Shown here in pieces: positions 53,324 through 59,579 of a stretch of DNA of 64,000 nt. The stretch is from the NCBI GenBank assembly GCA_036824245.1, contig DAITAO010000003.1, forward strand, positions 1 to 64,000, written 5' to 3'. The notes under the pieces are model-generated. The model was not told the origin of the DNA and made no database searches. It worked only from the letters and a program-made list of their open reading frames with translations. The translations under genes were made by a program, and so were the position numbers. Each line of letters starts with the position of its first letter. Within the stretch, counting starts at the first letter, position 1. Source of the stretch: JACVRM01 sp036824245 (GTDB lineage: Bacteria; Actinomycetota; Thermoleophilia; Gaiellales; Gaiellaceae).

Positions 53324-53358
53324 CCAACGAAAGCAAGTCGCCTTCGCAGGACGTGGCC

Positions 53359-53910
53359 CTACCGTTGGCGAATCGCGCGGAAGACGATCACCTTGCTGAA
53401 GTCGGCGCCGTCCACCTGCCACGCATAGCACCCGGCGGCCCGCACCCGAGTGTAAGAGGGGTATTCCAGCCACCCGTTCTCGCCCACATCGTCTGAACCG
53501 AGCTCCAGTCGCAGCTCGGCAGCCGGTAGGGATCCGTTTTCGAAGCGAAGCGCTTGAGGGCCGTCCAGGCGACGGCCTCGTATGAGGACACGGCTGTTGA
53601 GGCGCGGCCGCGCGACCCACAGAATCTTGTTGCCGCTCCACCTGGACGGATACCAGAGCTGGCTTCTTTGCACGGGGTAGATGAACCGCAGGCCGCCGGC
53701 CGCTCCGACCGGGTAGACAGGCCCGTTTCCCTGCGCCCGCGCGAATGCGCGCGAGACCGTTCGCGCCGGCGTGACAGGACACGGGGCGCCCGACGCTAGG
53801 CGCGGGATGCGCAGCGGCCGGCGCAACTCCGACCAGTCGACGCCGTTGGAGACGGGCGCGCCGTACAGCAAAGAGACCGCCAAGCAGATACCGATCGCCA
53901 AGCGACGCAT
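53359..53910 (-). CDS. Secreted hypothetical protein
   Basis: 183 residues from an ATG at 53910. A clear signal peptide (RRLAIGICLAVSLLYGAPVS) is followed by a basic/Pro-rich segment and a beta-rich body (LWYPSRWSGNKILWVARPRL, RVLIRGRRLDG, ELRLELGSDDVGENGWLEYPSYTRVRAAGCYAWQVDG). The 'PSYTRVRAAGCYAWQVDG' ending resembles Ig-like extracellular domains of actinomycete lipoproteins, with a Cys that could pair with the one in GAPCPVTP. The function is unknown; it lies beside the initiating sugar transferase. Confidence 0.65.
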   Translation of the reverse strand: MRRLAIGICLAVSLLYGAPVSNGVDWSELRRPLRIPRLASGAPCPVTPARTVSRAFARAQGNGPVYPVGAAGGLRFIYPVQRSQLWYPSRWSGNKILWVARPRLNSRVLIRGRRLDGPQALRFENGSLPAAELRLELGSDDVGENGWLEYPSYTRVRAAGCYAWQVDGADFSKVIVFRAIRQR

Positions 53911-53948
53911 CTGTGGAATCTACGTTGGGCGCGCCGCGGAGGTTCCCG

Positions 53949-55466
53949 TCAGTAGGCGCCCCGCCCTGCAACGACGGCGGGGATCGTCTTGACCAGGATC
54001 GAGATATCGAGCCAGAGCGACCAGTTCTCGAGGTAGTAGAAGTCGAGGCGCACGAGATCGTCGAAGCCGAGGTTCGAGCGCCCCGAGATCTGCCAGAGCC
54101 CGGTCATGCCCGGCAGGACGAGGTAGCGCTTGCGGTGCCAGGCCTCGAGCTTCTCGTAGTCGCGCAGCGGCAGCGGCCGCGGGCCGACCAGGCTCATCTC
54201 GCCGCGCAGCACGTTCAGCACCTGCGGGATCTCGTCGAGCGAGAAGCGGCGCAGAAACCGGCCTACCCGCGTCACGCGCGGGTCGTCCTGCAGCTTGAAG
54301 AGCGCTCCGTCGGCCTCGTTGGCGGTCTCGAGCGCCGGCAGCCGCGCCTCCGCGTCCTGGTGCATGGTGCGGAACTTGAGCATCGCGAACTCGAGCTCGT
54401 TCACGCCGATGCGCTGGTCGCGGTAGAAGACGGGCCCCGGCGAGGTCAACTTGACGGCCAGGCCGATTACGAGCCAGAGCGGCAGGCCGATCACGATCAC
54501 ACCCACGCTGACGACGTAGTCGAACGCCCGCTTGAGCACCCAGTCGGTGCCCGCGAACACCGGAGGCCGGAACTCGAAGAGCGGCACGCCCTCGCCTGGG
54601 ACGTAGTCCGCACGCTGGATGAGCAGTTCCGCGATCGACGGCGCGACACGCACCTCGACGCCCGCTCGGTGCGACGTCTCCACGATCTCGAGCAGCTGCC
54701 GGTCGGAGAGCGTCCCGGCCACGATCAGCTCGTCGACCCCGCGTCCCGCGAGCAGCGCCGGCAGCGCATCCAGCTCGCCGAGCCGCGGCAGGCCTTCGAC
54801 GTCGGCGCCGTCCAGCGTCACCGCGCCGAGGAACTCGTAGAGGATGCCGCCGCGCGCGGGGCCGAGCTTCTCGCGTAGTTTCTGGAGCTCCTCCACGTCG
54901 CCGACGAGCACGGCGCGGCGCCGCACGCCGGCACGGTGCAGGACCTCGGCGGAGACGACCTCGTAGCTGCCGCGCAGCAGGCCGATGAAGACCGTCGTCG
55001 CGATCACCGCCGTCGGCGCCAGCCCGAAGGTGGAGAACTCGTGCCCGATGCCGACGCCGAAGGCAAGCGCGAGCACAGCCAGCAGCGCCAGCGACGCGAC
55101 CACGCGCCCCATGCCGGCGCGCGCCTCACGATGCCGGTACAGGCCGGCCTGGGAGAAGACCAGCACCATGATCAGCGCCAGGAAGGGCAGCCACTCGGTC
55201 TCGGCGCGCCACAGCACGCCCCAGAGCGGCGGGCGCTCGCCGTAGTAGACCTCGCGCAGCACGAGCGCCGCGTACAGCCCTAGTGTCAGCCCGCAGAGGT
55301 CGAGTACGACCAGCGACGAGATGCTGGCGAGGCGGCGGAGTCCCGTCCGCGCTGCGGTAGCGAGCGCACGTGGACGGCTCGACCGCATGTCGCCGTGCGG
55401 CGTGACGAGCGTCATCCGCGGCGGCGGCTGCGGCGGCACACCCTCGCCCTCCACCGTGTTGCGCAT
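53949..55466 (-). CDS. Polyprenyl-phosphate sugar-1-phosphate transferase (initiating, WbaP/WcaJ type)
   Basis: 505 residues. Four to five N-terminal membrane helices (SSLVVLDLCGLTLGLYAALVL, LPFLALIMVLVFSQAGLY, VVASLALLAVLALAFGVGI, AVIATTVFIGLL) precede a Rossmann-like CoA-binding middle (RRRAVLVGDVEELQKL). The catalytic domain has KRAFDYVVSVGVIVIGLPLWLVIGLAVKLTSPGPVFYRDQRIG, EFAMLKFRTM, TRVGRFLRRFSLDEIPQVLNVLRGEMSLVGPRP and PGMTGLWQISGRSNLGFDD, all hallmarks of the family. It loads the first sugar phosphate onto undecaprenyl phosphate to start the polymer. Confidence 0.94.
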   Translation of the reverse strand: MRNTVEGEGVPPQPPPRMTLVTPHGDMRSSRPRALATAARTGLRRLASISSLVVLDLCGLTLGLYAALVLREVYYGERPPLWGVLWRAETEWLPFLALIMVLVFSQAGLYRHREARAGMGRVVASLALLAVLALAFGVGIGHEFSTFGLAPTAVIATTVFIGLLRGSYEVVSAEVLHRAGVRRRAVLVGDVEELQKLREKLGPARGGILYEFLGAVTLDGADVEGLPRLGELDALPALLAGRGVDELIVAGTLSDRQLLEIVETSHRAGVEVRVAPSIAELLIQRADYVPGEGVPLFEFRPPVFAGTDWVLKRAFDYVVSVGVIVIGLPLWLVIGLAVKLTSPGPVFYRDQRIGVNELEFAMLKFRTMHQDAEARLPALETANEADGALFKLQDDPRVTRVGRFLRRFSLDEIPQVLNVLRGEMSLVGPRPLPLRDYEKLEAWHRKRYLVLPGMTGLWQISGRSNLGFDDLVRLDFYYLENWSLWLDISILVKTIPAVVAGRGAY

Positions 55467-55467
55467 T

Positions 55468-56457
55468 CTACGCTCGTTCCGCCGGTTCTCCGGCCGTGCG
55501 CGCCAGCCGCTCCAGATCGGCGTCGACCATCAGCTCGATGAGCTCGCGAAAGGACGTGCGCGGCTGCCAGTCGAGCTTCTCGCGTGCCTTCGACGCATCG
55601 CCGACCAGCTGGTCGACCTCGGCGGGCCGCAAGAAGCGGGGATCCACGGTGACGTACTCGTCAGGGTCGAGCCCCACGTGACCGAAGGCGATCTCGGCGC
55701 ACTCACGGATCGAGTGCTCCTCACCGCTCGCCACTACGAAATCCTCTGGCTCCTCCTGCTGCAGCATCAACCACATCGCCTCGACGTAGTCGCCGGCGAA
55801 ACCCCAGTCCCGCTTGGCGTCGAGGTTGCCCAGCGCCAGGGTGTCGGCGAGACCGAGCTTGATCCTGGCCACGCCGTCGGTGATCTTGCGCGAGACGAAC
55901 TCGAGCCCGCGGCGCGGGCTGGTGTGGTTGAAGAGGATCCCGGATACCGCGAACAGGTCGTACGACTCCCGGTAGTTCACGGTGATGAAGTGCCCGTAGG
56001 CCTTGGCGACCCCGTAGGGCGAGCGCGGATAGAAGGGCGTCAGCTCGTTCTGCGGCACCTCGCGCACCTTCCCGAACACCTCCGAGGACGAGGCCTGGTA
56101 GAAGCGAATCGAGGGATCGACGGCCTTCACCGCTTCGAGTACGCGCGTCACGCCGACGCCGGTGAACTCCGCCGTGAGCACGGGCTGGCGCCAGGACGTC
56201 GGGACAAAGCTCTGCGCGGCCAGGTTGTAGACCTCATGCGGCTGGGCGTCCGTCACCGCGCTCGTCAGCGAGAGCTGGTCGAGCAGGTCGGCCTGGATGA
56301 GCGTGATCCGGTCGATCAAGTGCTCGATCCGGTCGCCGCTCTCGGTCGAGGAGCGTCTGACCATGCCGAACACCTCGTACCCCTTGTCGAGCAGCAGCTC
56401 GGCGAGGTACGAGCCGTCCTGGCCGGTTATGCCGGTGATTAGTGCGCGGCGGGTCAT
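55468..56457 (-). CDS. gmd: GDP-mannose 4,6-dehydratase
   Basis: 329 residues from ATG 56457. An extended SDR enzyme: ALITGITGQDGSYLAELLLDKGYEVFGMVRRSS (the Gmd-specific Rossmann loop and RRSS), EVYNLAAQSFVPTSW, YQASSSEVFGKV (catalytic Ser/Glu), the YPRSPYGVAKAYGHF catalytic Tyr-Lys pair, and LFNHTSPRRGLEFVSRKI. It makes GDP-4-keto-6-deoxymannose, the substrate of the coupled upstream rmd (ATGA overlap). Confidence 0.95.
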   Translation of the reverse strand: MTRRALITGITGQDGSYLAELLLDKGYEVFGMVRRSSTESGDRIEHLIDRITLIQADLLDQLSLTSAVTDAQPHEVYNLAAQSFVPTSWRQPVLTAEFTGVGVTRVLEAVKAVDPSIRFYQASSSEVFGKVREVPQNELTPFYPRSPYGVAKAYGHFITVNYRESYDLFAVSGILFNHTSPRRGLEFVSRKITDGVARIKLGLADTLALGNLDAKRDWGFAGDYVEAMWLMLQQEEPEDFVVASGEEHSIRECAEIAFGHVGLDPDEYVTVDPRFLRPAEVDQLVGDASKAREKLDWQPRTSFRELIELMVDADLERLARTAGEPAERA

Positions 56458-57353
56458 GTGGTCGCTATCTTCTCCTCTCGCACGGCGCCGCGCGCCGCGT
56501 CCAACGTGTCGCTGACGGTTTGCTCGAGCGGAATCCGCGGCTCCCAGCCGGTCGCTTCCCGGAGGAGGCTCGCGTCGCCGCAGACTATCGGCAGGTCGGC
56601 CGGGCGCAGCCGCTCCGGATCGAACTCGACATTGACCTCCACGCGGGCGAGCCCGACCAGCAGCTCCAGCACGTGCCTCATGGTCACCGTGCGGCCGCTC
56701 GCCACGTTGTAGACGGCGGCATCGAGCGGAGACTCGAGCAACAGGCGGTAGGCGCGGCACACGTCGCGAACGTCCGTGATGTCGCGCTCCGCGTCCAGGT
56801 TGCCGACGCGCAGCGCACCGCCGCCGGACAGCTCGAGCCGGGCGAGCTGGTGCGCCCACGAGCCCACGGCGAAGCGCTCGTCGCGGCCGGGACCCTCATG
56901 TTGGAACGCCCGTACCACCACCGCGTCGACTCCGGCGATACGCGCCTGCCGCGCGGCCAGCTCGGCAGCCGCCTTGGACGCCGCGTACGGCGACTCCGGC
57001 GCGACCGGCTCGTTCTCGGGAGTGGGGATGCGCTGCGCGCGTCCGTACACCTCACTGGTTGAGACGACGAGAACGCGCGCTTCGGGTGCTTCATGCCGCA
57101 CCGCCTCGAGCAGGTTCACAGTGCCGACCAGGTTGACCTGCCAGACACGTGCCGGCTCGCGCCAGGATTCCGCCACCCAGGAGAGCGCAGCGAGATGCAC
57201 GACGCCGGCGGGTTGCAGCTCGCGCACGGCGCGCACGAGTTCCTCCGGCTCGGTGACGTCGACCTCGGGAGCAGCGGCCCGGTCGCCGAGCTCGGCCTGC
57301 AGGTGGTGTCCAGCGAATCCCTGACCACCCGTGACCAGCACCCGGCCGGTCAT
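56454..57353 (-). CDS. rmd: GDP-4-keto-6-deoxy-D-mannose reductase (GDP-D-rhamnose synthase)
   Basis: 299 residues from ATG 57353. RVLVTGGQGFAGHHLQAEL, VVHLAALSWVAESWREP, VVSTSEVYGRAQRIPTPE, ESPYAASKAAAE (Tyr-Lys) and VVVRAFQHEGPGRDERFAVGSWAHQLARLE match RMD rather than GDP-fucose synthase. With gmd it would yield GDP-D-rhamnose, the monomer of A-band-like D-rhamnans. A different NDP-hexose epimerase or reductase activity is possible, but the gmd coupling favours RMD. Confidence 0.85.
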   Translation of the reverse strand: MTGRVLVTGGQGFAGHHLQAELGDRAAAPEVDVTEPEELVRAVRELQPAGVVHLAALSWVAESWREPARVWQVNLVGTVNLLEAVRHEAPEARVLVVSTSEVYGRAQRIPTPENEPVAPESPYAASKAAAELAARQARIAGVDAVVVRAFQHEGPGRDERFAVGSWAHQLARLELSGGGALRVGNLDAERDITDVRDVCRAYRLLLESPLDAAVYNVASGRTVTMRHVLELLVGLARVEVNVEFDPERLRPADLPIVCGDASLLREATGWEPRIPLEQTVSDTLDAARGAVREEKIATT

Positions 57354-57360
57354 GGTCGCG

Positions 57361-58551
57361 CTAGCCTCGGAGCGAACGAAAAACGGAGAACGAAGGCTTG
57401 CGCGCGTTCGTGGCCGTCAGCAGGCCCGACTGCCAGCGCTGTCCGATGCCCGGTTCGTCTTTGAGCAGGTACCAGAGCATCATGTCGATCCGGGGATGAC
57501 GTCGGGCGATTCGATACGCCTGGCGCAGGTAGGCGGCCTGCTTCGCCCAGCTGACGCCGAAGGTCTTGTCGGGCGGGCTCGTCTGATACCCGTATTCGGT
57601 GATCCAGAGGCGCTTGGCGCCGTAGAGCCGGGTCAGATCCTTGACGAGGTCACCGATGTTGCCGAGCGTGACCGGCGGCGCGATGAGCCCGCGCTTGCCC
57701 CTGTTCGACTTGGGCTTCGTAGTCGGCGTCTCGGTAGGCCTTTGGTAGTACGGATGGTGGGCGTAGGCGTCAAATCGCTTGAGACCGGCGCGCTTCAGGC
57801 CGCGCAGGAAGGGGATCGGCCCGATGGAGGAGCGCCGTTTGCCGGCGATGTTGTTGCCGCGCGGCGCGGTTACACCGCAGGCGACCTTCTGTCCGGCGAG
57901 CGTCGTCAGATGGACGCCGGTGAAGATCGCGTTGCAGAGCTTTGCGTAGTTGATCGGGCTCTGAGCCACCCAGCGCCGATTCTTACCCTTGCCTTTGCGC
58001 AGGTACTGCGGGAACAGGAAGAGCGGGTTGTTCGGCTCGTTCCAGGCCAGCCAGTGACGCACGGCCGGCAGGGTCTTGTCCTCGGTTTCCGAGTTGCCGT
58101 CGTCCGGGGCAAACGTGCCGCTGTAGCGCCTCGCGGCCGCGTAGGCGAAGTTGCGCAGGTCGGCGATCTTGGTCGGCATACGGTTCAGGCCGCGCGCGCT
58201 GTTCGCCCAGTGCGGCGTGTCGACGATCGAGAAGACGATGCGGATGTCGTGCTCGTCCGCGTCCCGCACGGCGCGGTCGTACCGCGCCCAATCGTAGGCT
58301 GCGTCATTCGGGTCGGCCGCGTCCTGGGGCCGGCGGTCGGCCACGCCGAGCCCGCCGCCCCAGTGGAGCGTCACGCGCACCACCTGCGTGCGCAGCTGCT
58401 GCAGCATCGGGAAGGAGGTCTCAGGATGCCCGAGCACCTGCGAGTCGTCGTAGATGCCGAGCAGCATCTTCCCTGACGCCGGGGCGCGGTCCGCAGCGGC
58501 GCCCGCGACGACGGCGACAGCCGCCGCCAGAAGAAGAAGTTTCTTAGACAC
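57361..58551 (-). CDS. Secreted clan-A glycoside hydrolase, PslG-like
   Basis: 396 residues with a signal peptide (KKLLLLAAAVAVVAGAAADRAPA). A TIM-barrel glycosidase body follows: VVRVTLHWGG, FSIVDTPHWAN, HWLAWNEPNNPLF with the acid/base Glu172, YAHHPYYQRP, and RLWITEYGYQT with the nucleophile Glu319. Glu in the fourth and seventh strands is the clan-A arrangement. Like PslG beside Psl genes, it may trim or release the polymer made by this locus. It is GTG-started and overlaps the upstream decarboxylase stop by eight bases. Confidence 0.8.
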   Translation of the reverse strand: MSKKLLLLAAAVAVVAGAAADRAPASGKMLLGIYDDSQVLGHPETSFPMLQQLRTQVVRVTLHWGGGLGVADRRPQDAADPNDAAYDWARYDRAVRDADEHDIRIVFSIVDTPHWANSARGLNRMPTKIADLRNFAYAAARRYSGTFAPDDGNSETEDKTLPAVRHWLAWNEPNNPLFLFPQYLRKGKGKNRRWVAQSPINYAKLCNAIFTGVHLTTLAGQKVACGVTAPRGNNIAGKRRSSIGPIPFLRGLKRAGLKRFDAYAHHPYYQRPTETPTTKPKSNRGKRGLIAPPVTLGNIGDLVKDLTRLYGAKRLWITEYGYQTSPPDKTFGVSWAKQAAYLRQAYRIARRHPRIDMMLWYLLKDEPGIGQRWQSGLLTATNARKPSFSVFRSLRG

Positions 58552-59482
58552 CGACGGCTTGTTCTCTCCCGGTGCCCAACATCCTTCTCAGTCCTTCCTC
58601 GAGCTCGATCTCCGGCTCCCAGCCGAGCACCTGCTTCGCACGCGTGATGTCGGGCTGGCGGATCTGAGGATCGTCGACGGGCAGTGCCTCGTGGACGATC
58701 TCGCTGCTCGACCCGGTCACGCGGATGACCGTCTCGGCCAGCTCCAGGATCGTGAACTCGCCAGGGTTGCCGAGGTTGACGGGCAGATGCTCGCCGCACT
58801 CGCAGAGCAGCACGAGCCCGCGCACCATGTCGTCGACGTAACAGAAGCTGCGCGTCTGCGAACCGTCGCCGAAGACCGTGATCGGCTCGTTCTCGAGCGC
58901 CTGGCGCATGAAGGTCGGGATGGCGCGTCCGTCGTGGCTTCTCATCCGACGCCCGTAGCTATTAAAAATTCGCGCGATGCACGTGTTCACGCCTTGCTGG
59001 CCGTGGTACGCCATCGTCAGCGCCTCCGCGTAACGCTTGGCCTCGTCGTACACGCCGCGCGGGCCGACCGGGTTCACGTTGCCCCAGTAGGTCTCCGGCT
59101 GCGGATGCACCTGCGGGTCTCCGTACACCTCGCTGGTCGACGCGAGCAGGAAGCGGGCGCGCTTGAACTTCGCGAGCCCGAGCGCGTGGTGCGTTCCGTA
59201 GGAGCCCACCTTGAGCGAGAGGAGCGGCTGGCGGAGATAGTCGATCGGGCTCGGCAGGGCAGCGAGGTGGTAGACGACGTCGACCGCCTCGTCGATCTGG
59301 ATCTCCTCGATGACGTCGTGGTTCAGGAACGTGAACGCGTCGTCGCGGATGTGCTCGATGTTGGTGAGCGTGCTCGTCTCGAGGTTGTCCACGCAGATGA
59401 CGCGATGACCCCGTTCGAGCAGGTAATCGCAGATGTGGGAGCCAAGGAATCCGGTCCCGCCGGTCACGACGGCCGTTGCCAT
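58544..59482 (-). CDS. UDP-glucuronate decarboxylase (UDP-xylose synthase) type SDR
   Basis: 312 residues from ATG 59482. VVTGGTGFLGSHICDYLLERGHRVICVDNLETS, HDVIEEIQIDEAVDVVYHLAALPSPIDY, STSEVYGDPQVHPQPETYWGNVNPVGPRGVYDEAKRYAEAL (Tyr-x3-Lys) and RIFNSYGRRM are characteristic of UXS proteins. GDGSQTRSFCYVDD and NLGNPGEFTILELAE follow. It would supply UDP-xylose (or a related pentose). A dTDP-glucose dehydratase-like role is less likely given the 'PVGPRGVYDEAKR' block. Confidence 0.88.
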   Translation of the reverse strand: MATAVVTGGTGFLGSHICDYLLERGHRVICVDNLETSTLTNIEHIRDDAFTFLNHDVIEEIQIDEAVDVVYHLAALPSPIDYLRQPLLSLKVGSYGTHHALGLAKFKRARFLLASTSEVYGDPQVHPQPETYWGNVNPVGPRGVYDEAKRYAEALTMAYHGQQGVNTCIARIFNSYGRRMRSHDGRAIPTFMRQALENEPITVFGDGSQTRSFCYVDDMVRGLVLLCECGEHLPVNLGNPGEFTILELAETVIRVTGSSSEIVHEALPVDDPQIRQPDITRAKQVLGWEPEIELEEGLRRMLGTGREQAVGV

Positions 59483-59579
59483 GCCGGGCGATGATAGCCA
59501 TGGCTTCCGCCGGAACGGGCCAATTTGCAGCAATCCTTACGTGCCGCTGAAATCTTGACCAGGCGGGAACAGTGTCGAC

